The position numbers and the translations under genes were made by a program. DNA of 60,515 bases from an uncultured Bacteroidia bacterium (GTDB lineage: Bacteria > Bacteroidota > Bacteroidia > Bacteroidales > UBA932), in the NCBI GenBank assembly GCA_902791945.1, contig CADAXR010000013.1:1-60515 (forward strand), given 5' to 3'. The notes under the pieces were generated by a model, which was not told where the DNA came from, ran no database searches, and worked only from the letters and a program-made list of their open reading frames with translations. Positions 44,667 through 55,278 of this stretch are shown here, piece after piece (position 1 is the stretch's first letter; each line of letters opens with the position of its first letter).

Positions 44667-47621
44667 CTATTCTTCTTTAAAGATAAATGATGTGGCGGAG
44701 GAGATTACTCGGGAGAGGTCGGAGGGGGAGAGGGTTTCGAGGGGGAAGCCGACGGAGACGGTGCGGTAGGCGCCGCTGTCGTGGAGGACGCCGGCGGAGA
44801 TCATGGAGTCGGTGTATCGCATGAAGGTCTCGGCGCCGTCACCGGCGGGGGCGAGCCCGTCGGGGGCTTCCACGCAGTATTTCTCGGGATTGGGCTCGGT
44901 GGGGAAGGACATCGGGGCGGAACGCTGGACGGAGCCTTTCTTCATAAGGAAGACCTCGCCGCTGCGCGAAGCGTGGCCGGAAAGGGGCTTGAAGCCGAGG
45001 ACGTCCTCGGCGAAGGCGGAAGCCTGCTTGCGGTACTTTTCGCTGCCGGCGTCGTAGATGCCGCCGCGGAGCTCCTTGCCGATGGCCGAGCCGGAGATGA
45101 TGATGCCCTTACCCTTGCCTACGAAGCCGAAGAGGGCGTCGATGAGTTTTTCCGGATAGACGGGGTAGCGGTCCTTGACCGCGCCTCTTCCGATGCGGGT
45201 GAGGATCTGTTTGCCGCAGATGACATCGACCGCACCGGCGTCTTCTTCGCCTGTGAAAGCGCTTGAGGAAGAGGATATTACCGAATAGCCTGCATCCATC
45301 AGTGCGGCGGCGTGGAGCGAGACGAAGTCGAAAGTGTTGCCTGCGACGAGTCCGCCGGCTTTGTCAACGAAGGAGGCGCCGTAGCCGGGGTCGTCGTCAT
45401 CGACCCACGGCAGGGAGCGGCGGAACTCGTACTGTTCGCCGACAAACTCTATCCCGTAGCCCCACGGCACTCCGCCGTCGTCCCTCCAGGAGAAGCCGGC
45501 ACTCTGCGGCGTGTCGAACCACGCCGGGCCTGCGACTCTGGTAAAGTTGTTGACTACGAGTATCTTGCCTTTGTTTCCGGTCTTGGGAATACCGACGGAT
45601 AGAACTTCTGAAGGGAAACTCTTGCCGCCTTCGTTGAAGGCAACCACCTTGAAGGAATAGAGCGTGCCTTCATCGATGGGGGCCTCGTAGGAACAGTCTT
45701 CCACCTTGACTCCGGCGTCGAAGGCGCCGTCGTCCTTCCTCGTGAAGACGAAATAGCCTTTTGGCTTTGCCGTAGGCTCTCCGGGATCGGAGGTTGGCTT
45801 CCAGCTGAGGCTGACCTTGCCGCCTTCCGCAAGGGCCTTGAAATCCTTGACGGGGAGCGGCTGGACGCTGTAGGCGCAGCCGTAGCGGCCGGAGAGGTAT
45901 TTGAGGATTCCTTTATAGACGGCGCGGGAGACCGTGAAACGGAACGACGGGTCGAGGCCGTAGCGCATGTCGGCAAAATTCTGGTGGGAGAGAAGTTCCA
46001 GCAGCATCGCGGGGACATAATTTGTCCGCGATTCGCTGTAGGAACGGTCCCATATCTGGCGGCGCGACCACTTGGGTTCGAACCCGCTCCGGATATCTTC
46101 TACGACCTGGCTTTGGACGGTCTCCGCAAGGAAGCGCCCGGAAAGGCGTTTTTCCTTGTTCGGAAGCTCGTCGCTGCCGTTGCAGAGGCGCGTGTAGATC
46201 GAAAGGGTGCCGACGATGGAGTCGTTCGGCGTCACTCCTGCGTCGGAATGGAACGCCAGCGACATGTCGACGGGGATCTTCTTGCCGGAACGGTTGGGGT
46301 TTACGCGGGAGCCGCCGGCGAGGGTCGAGACCCAGGTGCCGCGGCAGGCGTATTCCTTGACATACTCGGTGTCCCAGTCGTCGAAGAAAGAGGGGTCGAA
46401 TCCGGAATACAGAAGATTGTACATGGCCCCTTCCGCGAAGGAGGGGAGGCCGGAGATTTCGTTATCATCGCCACGGGCTATCTTGCCCATGCCGCCTCCG
46501 AAGCGGACGGCGTCGGCTGTAAGCACCCCGCCGGTCTTTCCGGCGGAAAGGGTCACACAGCCTTCCGTCCCCTTGTCGAATTCGAAGGTGCCGAGATAGA
46601 CGAAAGTGCCTCCGCCCATCGTCTGGTTGACATAGAATGCCGTTTCGCCGCCCATGTGCTTTACCGTGTAAAGCGCTGAAGAAGTGCTGTTTTTGACGGT
46701 CTTGTAGGAGACATAGACGGCGTAGAATCCTCTCTCAGGTATGTCCGGGGTCCATTCGGCGGAGTGGGGACCTTTGCCGTCGGAGCTCATCCTCGCGGTC
46801 CCCATCCTGAAGGGGTTGTCCTTGCCGGCATAGTACTCTTTCGCGTCGGCGAAGCCTTCGCCGGCGTCCTTCCAGTGGCCTTTTTCCGAATAGGTCCCTT
46901 GACGGCGAAGCAGCCCTGTCCTTTCGCCCCCGAAAGCAGGGTCGTTGTCGCAGACCACTTCGTGGACCTGGGTGTCCCTCTCGCGGGGAGTCATTACGAC
47001 GGCGCCCGCATTCTCAAGCATAGGGATTAGGAAGGGGAGCACGTAGCTTTGGGTGTACATGTCCTCCACGGTGCCCATCAGGGGCGCCCTCTGCCACTCC
47101 CAGCGCTCCGTGGATGGCTCCCAGTAGCGCCCGTGGCTCTGCCAGAGGGCTATGTGGCGTCCGCTGAGGCCCCTTTTCCAGAAGGTGCCGTCGGCGGGAC
47201 TCACAAGGGGAGTTGTGGAGCTTCTCCTGTCATTGGTGCGGTATGCATTGTCCACTGGCTTGCCATTGGAGCCGAGCTCAGGGGTCACGAGGTCCTCGAG
47301 CTTGGTCCCGTTGCCGAAAATCTCGCCTATGGAGTAGGTTGAATAGCTTTTCGGAAGGAGTTTTTCAAGGTCCTTCCGGAGGGTCTCGGCGTCCTTCGCC
47401 CTCATGGGAAAGTCGGAGAGCTCCTTGGAAAAATAGAAGTCCAGGTTGCCCTGCCTTTTCATCACCTTCTCGAGCTTGAGCGGTGATTTGACTGTCGTCT
47501 TCCTCTCGAGTCTCGCCCTGAGCGAGTCCGCGGCCGTACGGAATTCCCTCGCGGAAATCCCCTGTGCCCGTGCTGCAAATCCAAGCGTAAGCGCCAGTAT
47601 GACAACCCAGGCGCGTCTCAT
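44667..47621 (-). CDS. N-acetylmuramoyl-L-alanine amidase with golvesin-like and FN3 domains
   Basis: A 984-residue exported protein. Start at MRRAWVVILALTLGFAARAQ, overlapping the VanZ stop. A golvesin C-terminal-like domain (about 275-410; HWKDAGEGFADAKEYY, FVYLGTFEFDKGTEGCVTLS) is inserted before the late half of an amidase-3 region (VDMSLAFHSDAGV, the zinc His and Asp). An FN3 domain follows (about 640-730, KVSLSWKPTSD). The C-terminal part looks like a flavodoxin-like or Rossmann-type fold of unknown role. Bacteroides homologs are sometimes labelled xanthan lyase, which is probably wrong. A cell-wall hydrolase role is likely. Confidence 0.75.
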   Translation of the reverse strand: MRRAWVVILALTLGFAARAQGISAREFRTAADSLRARLERKTTVKSPLKLEKVMKRQGNLDFYFSKELSDFPMRAKDAETLRKDLEKLLPKSYSTYSIGEIFGNGTKLEDLVTPELGSNGKPVDNAYRTNDRRSSTTPLVSPADGTFWKRGLSGRHIALWQSHGRYWEPSTERWEWQRAPLMGTVEDMYTQSYVLPFLIPMLENAGAVVMTPRERDTQVHEVVCDNDPAFGGERTGLLRRQGTYSEKGHWKDAGEGFADAKEYYAGKDNPFRMGTARMSSDGKGPHSAEWTPDIPERGFYAVYVSYKTVKNSTSSALYTVKHMGGETAFYVNQTMGGGTFVYLGTFEFDKGTEGCVTLSAGKTGGVLTADAVRFGGGMGKIARGDDNEISGLPSFAEGAMYNLLYSGFDPSFFDDWDTEYVKEYACRGTWVSTLAGGSRVNPNRSGKKIPVDMSLAFHSDAGVTPNDSIVGTLSIYTRLCNGSDELPNKEKRLSGRFLAETVQSQVVEDIRSGFEPKWSRRQIWDRSYSESRTNYVPAMLLELLSHQNFADMRYGLDPSFRFTVSRAVYKGILKYLSGRYGCAYSVQPLPVKDFKALAEGGKVSLSWKPTSDPGEPTAKPKGYFVFTRKDDGAFDAGVKVEDCSYEAPIDEGTLYSFKVVAFNEGGKSFPSEVLSVGIPKTGNKGKILVVNNFTRVAGPAWFDTPQSAGFSWRDDGGVPWGYGIEFVGEQYEFRRSLPWVDDDDPGYGASFVDKAGGLVAGNTFDFVSLHAAALMDAGYSVISSSSSAFTGEEDAGAVDVICGKQILTRIGRGAVKDRYPVYPEKLIDALFGFVGKGKGIIISGSAIGKELRGGIYDAGSEKYRKQASAFAEDVLGFKPLSGHASRSGEVFLMKKGSVQRSAPMSFPTEPNPEKYCVEAPDGLAPAGDGAETFMRYTDSMISAGVLHDSGAYRTVSVGFPLETLSPSDLSRVISSATSFIFKEE

Positions 47622-47994
47622 TTTTTGCGGAATATGGCAACGGCAGCTCCGGTCAGAAGTGCGCCGGAAAGAAGGCCTGCGGTGTCTGCAAAGAAATCTG
47701 CGAGGTCCATGCTCCTGTAGGTAAGGAAACTCTGGACCCACTCGGTAGTCCCTGCGACGGAAAGACCGGCGAGGATTCCGGCTCCTATGAGTGCGGCGGC
47801 CTTCCCCTCGAAAGAGAGGTAGAACAGCGCAGGGAAAGGCAGGAACATCAGGAAATGGGCTACCTTGTCGATTTCAATGCCGAAAATGGTATTGCTGACA
47901 TCCGGAAGCGAACTCAGGTTTGCAAAACAGAGTACGAGAATGGATATCAGATAAAGTACGAGGAGTATCCTGAATATTTTCCTGGCTTTCGATG

Positions 47995-47998
<4 letters not shown>
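47618..47998 (-). CDS. VanZ-family membrane protein
   Basis: A 126-residue protein with four hydrophobic helices. DKVAHFLMFLPFPALFYLSF and GTTEWVQSFLTYRSMDLADFFADTAGLL carry the conserved His and the Glu-Trp/Asp residues of the VanZ family. Function in non-resistance settings is unknown. It overlaps both neighbours by four bases. Confidence 0.85.
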
Positions 47999-49845
<1,847 letters not shown>

Positions 49846-49868
49846 CGGATCACGTATATTATATCCTC

Positions 49869-49876
49869 CAAATATA
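49869..49876 (-). promoter_or_regulatory. -7 promoter box (TATATTTG) of the ABC exporter unit
   Basis: Minus strand TATATTTG, 23 bases before the ABC exporter ATG. Confidence 0.65.
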
Positions 49877-49901
49877 CATAAAAAACCTAAACTCTCAAAA
49901 C

Positions 49902-50026
49902 ATAAAAGAATTACGGTATTTCCTTCCGGAACCGTCGCTCCGCGACCCCTCCCACTTACGTGGGCCCCTCCCTCTAATAGCCGAGGGTGGCTAAGGCCCC
50001 GGAAGGAAACACCGTAATTCTTTTAT
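49902..50026. repeat. 125-bp element with 28-bp inverted ends and internal hairpins
   Basis: Left end 49902-49929 (ATAAAAGAATTACGG then TATTTCCTTCCGG) and right end 49999-50026 match as inverted repeats at 27 of 28 positions. Inside lie three small hairpins: GTCGC/GCGAC (49934-49946), CCCAC/GTGGG (49951-49964) and CCCTC/GAGGG (49970-49987). An outer AACTCT / AGAGTT pair (49890, 50034) also matches. The right end holds the stop codon of the MBL gene. It may be a MITE-like element or a structured RNA; the 177-base gap holds nothing else but the ABC promoter. Confidence 0.75.
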
Positions 50027-50844
50027 AATACAAAGAGTTGCGTCGGGACGGCGCGGGGTAGGACGCGGAGGGAGACGGGAGGGTCGGAGGTGACGGTGCC
50101 GGAGAGGGGAGCGCCGACTGCGGCAAGGGCGGCCCTGGCAGACTCCAGAGCGAGGGCCGGGGTGTTGTTGTTCTGCGAAAGGTGGCAGAGGAAGATGTTA
50201 CGGAGACCGGGATGCCAGATGTCGCGGAGAGCGTCGGCGCAGGCGGCGTTGCTGAGGTGACCGAAGCCCTTGGAAATGCGCATCTTGAGCGCGAAAGTGT
50301 ACGAACCGGCGAGGAGCATGTCCCTGTCGTAGTTGGATTCGATGACAATGGTGTCGGCCTGGCGGGCCAGGTCGAGCGCCTCCTCCGTCATCTCGCCTAT
50401 GTCGGTCATTATCACGAATATGCGTCCTTCGAGACGGATGGCGTAGCCGACAGTCTCCGCAGCGTCGTGCGGTACTGTGAAGCAGCGGATTTCGATCCCT
50501 TCGCCGAGGGAAATCCATTCTCCCGTTTCAATGTCCTTTCCGTAAAAACTGCCGGTGTAGGGGTGCTTGCGCACGGCATCAAGGATGGTCCCCGTCGAAT
50601 AGACAGGGACGGACATTCTTTTGCAGAAGGATCCAAGGTGGCGGATATGGTCGTAGTGGTCGTGGGTCACGAGGATTGCGCCTACATTCTCCGGGGAGAG
50701 ACCGTCGACGGAAAAGGCGCGGAGGACACTCCTCCAGCTGACTCCGGCGTCGATGAGCACACCGCGGAGCGTCCCTCCTTCATCGCTCCCGAGAAAACTG
50801 CAGTTGCCGCAACTGCCGCTGGAAAAACTCTTGAACCGTATCAT
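50023..50844 (-). CDS. MBL-fold metallo-hydrolase (YycJ/WalJ-like)
   Basis: A 273-residue protein. VTHDHYDHIRHLG is the HxHxDH metal motif; FSSGSCGNC at the start and IESNYDRDMLL are typical of the YycJ-like branch, which may process DNA or act in cell-wall signalling. Start at the ATG overlapping the TPR gene stop (ATGA). The stop codon lies inside the inverted end of the 125-bp element, so the last residues (PTQLFVL) may be set by that element's arrival. Confidence 0.88.
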   Translation of the reverse strand: MIRFKSFSSGSCGNCSFLGSDEGGTLRGVLIDAGVSWRSVLRAFSVDGLSPENVGAILVTHDHYDHIRHLGSFCKRMSVPVYSTGTILDAVRKHPYTGSFYGKDIETGEWISLGEGIEIRCFTVPHDAAETVGYAIRLEGRIFVIMTDIGEMTEEALDLARQADTIVIESNYDRDMLLAGSYTFALKMRISKGFGHLSNAACADALRDIWHPGLRNIFLCHLSQNNNTPALALESARAALAAVGAPLSGTVTSDPPVSLRVLPRAVPTQLFVL

Positions 50845-52883
50845 TGCTCCTCCTTCCTGTCGCAGTACTTGGAAATCACGCCGTAGGCCTCCTTCACGCC
50901 AAGTTCGCCGGCGCGGGAGAGGTCTATGCAGCCTTTGTCCTTGTCCTTGAGATAGATCTGGACGAGGCCCCTGTTGAAGAAAGCGTCGCCGAAATACGGA
51001 TACGCGGCGACAGCCCTGTCGTAGCAGGAAATAGCTTCCGGAAGGTCGGAGGAAAGGCACCTGAGATTGCCTAGGTCGAACAGTATGTAGGGGCTGTCGC
51101 CGACTATGGAGGCGGCCTTTTCAAGGTCTGCGACGGCTTCCGAGTAGTCGTAGGTAATGTCCGTCTTGTCGCTGACGCGGGCCCTTGTGTTGCCTTTGTC
51201 GTCCATAGTGAGGGTCCTGACGTTGTTCTCCATGGAGGCTATGAACTCTATCATGTCGGCCCGGAGGACGCCGCGGTTCATGTAGTAGAACGCCTTGTAG
51301 AGGGCGTCGTAACGGCCGGTCTCCTCAGAGGCCGCCGCTTCGTCGTAGCGCGAGAGCGCGACGCCGAACTGCTTTGAGGATATCTCCTTGAGGGCCAGCA
51401 GGAAGGCGCGCGTCCCTCCGGAGACGTCGCCTCCGTAGAGCACTTTATCGATCTCCTCTTCGGGCGGGAGTTCATCCCCGGAAGAGGAATTGGTCACTAC
51501 GACAGGCAGCGGCATCTCGGCGAGGAACTTGTCCAGAAGGACGTTCTCGTAGCGGCGTGAGAGGGCGTAGCGGACGTCGTCCCTGTCCTTTGTAAGGGCG
51601 AAACGATAGAGGGGACGGAGATTTATGTCTATGTCGCGGTGGCGGAGGATTTCGTCGTCGAAATCCTTCTTCGCGAATTCGGCGTCGAGGGTCAGCAGGG
51701 CGCTGTATTTCTTTGTCGTGTCGGCAAAGGACGCGGCTCCGGAGGAAACCTTGCTGCGGTACTCGCGGACCTTACGGTTCGCGGTGTCGTAGTCCTCGCG
51801 GGAGGACCGCATCATCCCGAGCTTGAGCTTGACGTAGGAACGGTTGAGGTAGGCGTTCGCGAAGTCGGGGTAGAGCTCGATGGCCTTGTCGTAGTCCTCG
51901 AGGGCGTCGTCCCAACGGGACATCGAGACGTAGAAGGCCGCCCTGTTGTAGTAGGCGAGGACGTTTCTCGGGTTGATGGCTATTACCCTCGACATGTCCC
52001 CGAGGGCGCTTTCATAGTCGCCGACACGGGCGCTTACGAGGCTGCGGTTGTAGAGCGTCAGGGCGTTGCCTGGCTCGAAGCGCAGGACGCTATTGAGGTC
52101 CGACATCGCTTCATTGAGCCGCTCCTGCTCGAAGTAGATGATGGCCCTGTTGAAGTAGGCGAAGGTGTTCGTCGTGTCCAGGGAGATGGCGTGGGAGAAG
52201 TCCTCCAGCGCGTCCGGATACTTCTTCTGCGCCGCATAGACGCGGCCGCGGCGGAGGTAGCCTTCACTTTCGAAACGGTCCAGCTTGATGGCCTTGTTGT
52301 AGTCGGTCACGGCCTTGAGCGTGTCGCCGAGGAAAAGATAGGAGGCGCCCCTGTTGAGGTAAGCCGACGGGTCCTTCGGCTCCTTCCTTATGTATTTGTC
52401 GAAATCCTTGACAGCAAGGTCGAATTTCTGGGAGAGGAAATAGGTCACGCCGCGGCTGAAATAGAGCCCGGTGTAGCCGGGTCGGAGGCTGATGGCCTTT
52501 TCGAGGTCCCGCAGCGCTTCGTCGTAGAGGCCGAAGCGACTTTCGGTGATGGCCCTGTAGTGGTAGCCGGAGGTGAAGACGGGGTTCAGCCGGACGGCGG
52601 TGTCGAAGTCGCGCCGGGCGCCCCTGATGTCGCCGAGGTTGTATTTGGCTATGCCGCGGTAGAAAAAGGTCCAGTAGTCTGTCGTGTCGAGGGCGGCGAG
52701 GATGTTGAACGATGCGATGGCTTCCTGAAGTTTGCCGTCGGCAAGGGCCGTGCGTCCGCGGAAGGAAAAGACGTCCTTGTCGTACTGGGCCCTTGCAGGA
52801 AGGGCTGAGACGACAAGAAGCGCCGCAAGGACAAACCCTTGCAGCAGGTAGAGGACGATATTCGATTTTTTATTCAGATACAA
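50841..52883 (-). CDS. Exported TPR-repeat protein
   Basis: About 680 residues: a signal peptide (VLYLLQGFVLAALLVVSALPARAQ) followed by about ten consecutive TPR units (for example AYLNRGASYLFLGDTLKAVTDYNKAI) and a second TPR block near the C-terminus. A TATATTTG box at 52910-52917 lies downstream of the first in-frame ATG (52922), so translation more likely begins at the TTG at 52883; both starts keep the signal peptide. TPRs mediate protein contacts; partner unknown. Probably co-transcribed with the MBL gene. Confidence 0.82.
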   Translation of the reverse strand: MYLNKKSNIVLYLLQGFVLAALLVVSALPARAQYDKDVFSFRGRTALADGKLQEAIASFNILAALDTTDYWTFFYRGIAKYNLGDIRGARRDFDTAVRLNPVFTSGYHYRAITESRFGLYDEALRDLEKAISLRPGYTGLYFSRGVTYFLSQKFDLAVKDFDKYIRKEPKDPSAYLNRGASYLFLGDTLKAVTDYNKAIKLDRFESEGYLRRGRVYAAQKKYPDALEDFSHAISLDTTNTFAYFNRAIIYFEQERLNEAMSDLNSVLRFEPGNALTLYNRSLVSARVGDYESALGDMSRVIAINPRNVLAYYNRAAFYVSMSRWDDALEDYDKAIELYPDFANAYLNRSYVKLKLGMMRSSREDYDTANRKVREYRSKVSSGAASFADTTKKYSALLTLDAEFAKKDFDDEILRHRDIDINLRPLYRFALTKDRDDVRYALSRRYENVLLDKFLAEMPLPVVVTNSSSGDELPPEEEIDKVLYGGDVSGGTRAFLLALKEISSKQFGVALSRYDEAAASEETGRYDALYKAFYYMNRGVLRADMIEFIASMENNVRTLTMDDKGNTRARVSDKTDITYDYSEAVADLEKAASIVGDSPYILFDLGNLRCLSSDLPEAISCYDRAVAAYPYFGDAFFNRGLVQIYLKDKDKGCIDLSRAGELGVKEAYGVISKYCDRKEEQ

Positions 52884-52909
52884 AATCGCTAATTTTGCCT
52901 GCCAAATTG

Positions 52910-52917
52910 CAAATATA
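52910..52917 (-). promoter_or_regulatory. -7 promoter box (TATATTTG) of the TPR gene
   Basis: Minus strand TATATTTG. It overlaps codons 2-5 of the longest reading frame, arguing for a start further downstream. Confidence 0.6.
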
Positions 52918-52942
52918 AGCATTTATCGTGCCTTAGCCGAGA

Positions 52943-53908
52943 GTGAGTCTCAAATTATTGCTCATATTTTTACTGTCGTCGGCAGTCAATCCTGCGAAGA
53001 TCAGTCCCCGTCAGGCGGAGAAAGTCCTCTCCGAGGAGAAGCTGCGCTACGAGGTCTCCTTCCTCGCCGACAGCCTGTGTACCGGACGGGCGACGGGAAC
53101 CGTCGGCTGCGGTATCGCAGGCTTCTGGATTTCGAGGCAGTTCCGGGCCGCCGGACTCAGGCAGTTCGACGGCAGCTGGTTCCGCAGCTTCATCTATGGC
53201 GGTTACAGGGGAAATAACGTCGTCGGCTATCTTCCCGGCAAGAATACCGGCCGTTATATATTAATAGGTGCGCACTACGACGGGATGGGTACGATCGGGA
53301 ACGTGATGTATCCCGGGGCCGACAGCAATGCCTCCGGCGTTGCGGCGCTCCTCTCGCTCGCCGAAATGTTCGCCCGCCTGAAAATGCTCGGAAAGGATTA
53401 TCCCGGGGGAATAATATTCGTCGCCTTCGACGGCAAGAAGCTCAATATGAGCGGCGCGACCGAGATCGCCCGCCTTCTCGGTCACGGGGAGATTAAAGAC
53501 CCCGAAACAGGGGAGCCCATAACCCCGGACAAGGTCCACTATATGGTCAACATAGACCAGGTCGGCGGGACCATTTCGCCCCTTACTCCCGGACGCAGTG
53601 ACTACCTGATGATGCTGTCCGACGAGAAAACCGGCCGCCGGCACGCCCTGGAGGCGGCCAACGGCCAGTATTTCCTCGGCCTCGACATCGATTTCTCATA
53701 TTACGGAAGCCGCGATTTCACGAGGCTTTTCTATGAGCGCATCTCCGACCAGCGCCCTTTCATGGAAAAAGGCATCCCTTCAGTGATGTTCACTTCGGGC
53801 ATCTCAATGCGCAACAACAAGCCCTACGACGACGCTTCTTCCATCGACTATCCAGTCCTTCTGAAGCGCATCCTCCTGATGTACCACTACATCATCCGCC
53901 TGCTTTAG
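52943..53908 (+). CDS. M28-like peptidase with an altered active site
   Basis: A 321-residue exported protein, GTG start with signal (LKLLLIFLLSSAVNP). GAHYDGMG and GADSNASGVAALL carry the first zinc ligands of the M28 family. At the place of the catalytic Glu pair (usually DGEE) it has FDGKKLNMSGA, so the general base and one zinc ligand are missing. Late SRDFTRLFYER and GIPSVMFTSG segments are kept. It may be a non-catalytic binding protein or a variant peptidase. Divergent from the TPR gene, convergent with MATE (four-base overlap). Confidence 0.82.
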   Translation: MSLKLLLIFLLSSAVNPAKISPRQAEKVLSEEKLRYEVSFLADSLCTGRATGTVGCGIAGFWISRQFRAAGLRQFDGSWFRSFIYGGYRGNNVVGYLPGKNTGRYILIGAHYDGMGTIGNVMYPGADSNASGVAALLSLAEMFARLKMLGKDYPGGIIFVAFDGKKLNMSGATEIARLLGHGEIKDPETGEPITPDKVHYMVNIDQVGGTISPLTPGRSDYLMMLSDEKTGRRHALEAANGQYFLGLDIDFSYYGSRDFTRLFYERISDQRPFMEKGIPSVMFTSGISMRNNKPYDDASSIDYPVLLKRILLMYHYIIRLL

Positions 53909-55278
53909 CGGGCGACCGGGTGCGAGAGCCAGCGCCTGCCGCGGAGTCGTATGAGGAATATGACGCCGCGGAAGTTGAGTTCGAAGGCCATCGCGACCCA
54001 GAAGCCGACGAGGCCGTAGCGCGGAGTCAGGAATGCGGCCGGAAGGATTCTCACAAGCCACATGCTCGTAAAATTCATGACGCTCGGGACCAGGGTGTCG
54101 CCGGCCCCTACGCAGGCGCCGTAGGCGACTATGGAAGCTCCGTACATCGTTTCGGCGAAACACTCGATGCGGAGCACTGTCGTGCCGAGCGCGACGACCT
54201 CGGGGTCCGGCGAAAGCATCGACATGAGATATGGCGCCGTTATGAACATTATAATCGAGAGCAGCGTCATGATGATCATCCCGCCGCCGGTGGTGAGCCA
54301 GCCGAAACGCCTGGCGAGGTCCTTGCGTCCTGCCCCGAGGCTCTGGCCGACAAGGGTCGTCGATGCGTCCGCTATCCCGTAGCCGGGCATATAGCAGAAG
54401 CTTTCGGCCGTGATTGCGAAGGAGTTGGCCGCGATGGCAATAGTGCCGAGCGGGGCGACGATCACGGTGGAGACGACGTAGGCGCCCCTCATTACGAAGT
54501 TCTCAAGGCACATTGGCAGCCCGATGCGCGTCGCTTTTTCCAGAACGGCCTTTTCGGGGATGAAGGAGCCTCCGGAGCCTTTGAGTCGGAGCTCCTTCGA
54601 ACGGGTGACGAGGAAGAGAGTCATCGCCGCTCCGGTGATGACCTCCGCGCATCCCGTCCCGATGGCGGCCCCTTTTACTCCCATGTCCAGCACATAGATG
54701 AACAGGTAGTTGAACGCCACGTCGAAGACGCACATCAGTATGCTGAGTATCGAAGGGACTTTCATGTTTCCGCTGCACTGGAGCATGGAGGCGCTCATCC
54801 AGTCCATCATCATGGCCGGGATGAAGGCCGAATTGATGAGAAAATAGATGCTCGCATCCTCCACTATCTCCGGAGTGCCTCCGAGCCAGTAGGGGAGGCG
54901 GCCGGAAACGGCTATTCCGACTGCGCCGAGCAGTACCGAGAATATGAATCCGCTGAACAGGCCCTGCTTCAGGACCTCCTTCGCCCTGTCGTTGCGGCCG
55001 GCGCCGATAAGGTGAGCCACCTGCACGGAGAAGCCGCTTGTCACCATCATCAGGAAGCCTCCGGCGAACCAGAGGCAGGCGGTGACAAGGCCGATGGAGG
55101 CTCCTGCGGCGGAGCCGAGGTGACCGACCATCGATGTGTCGATGTACTGCATCAGCACTATGGAGAGCTGCGCGAGGATAGCGGGGTAGCTGAGGACGGA
55201 TGCAAGGTGTACCTGCTCGCGCCCGGCGAGCGGGGCGCCGGAGCGGACTTTGTCGAGCAGTATGTCCTTGGAAAGCAT
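53905..55278 (-). CDS. MATE family efflux transporter
   Basis: A 457-residue membrane protein with about 12 helices. MQYIDTSMVGHLGSAAGASIG near the N-terminus is the MATE signature with the conserved Asp; the repeated half (GYGIADASTTLVGQSLGAG) mirrors it. Likely a cation-coupled exporter of drugs or metabolites. Its ATG shares one base with the stop of the upstream MBL gene. Confidence 0.92.
   Translation of the reverse strand: MLSKDILLDKVRSGAPLAGREQVHLASVLSYPAILAQLSIVLMQYIDTSMVGHLGSAAGASIGLVTACLWFAGGFLMMVTSGFSVQVAHLIGAGRNDRAKEVLKQGLFSGFIFSVLLGAVGIAVSGRLPYWLGGTPEIVEDASIYFLINSAFIPAMMMDWMSASMLQCSGNMKVPSILSILMCVFDVAFNYLFIYVLDMGVKGAAIGTGCAEVITGAAMTLFLVTRSKELRLKGSGGSFIPEKAVLEKATRIGLPMCLENFVMRGAYVVSTVIVAPLGTIAIAANSFAITAESFCYMPGYGIADASTTLVGQSLGAGRKDLARRFGWLTTGGGMIIMTLLSIIMFITAPYLMSMLSPDPEVVALGTTVLRIECFAETMYGASIVAYGACVGAGDTLVPSVMNFTSMWLVRILPAAFLTPRYGLVGFWVAMAFELNFRGVIFLIRLRGRRWLSHPVAR

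Noticed and set aside
44667..47621. Xanthan lyase label for the amidase-like protein
   Set aside because: No polysaccharide lyase motifs are visible; the golvesin-like and amidase-type zinc motifs fit better.
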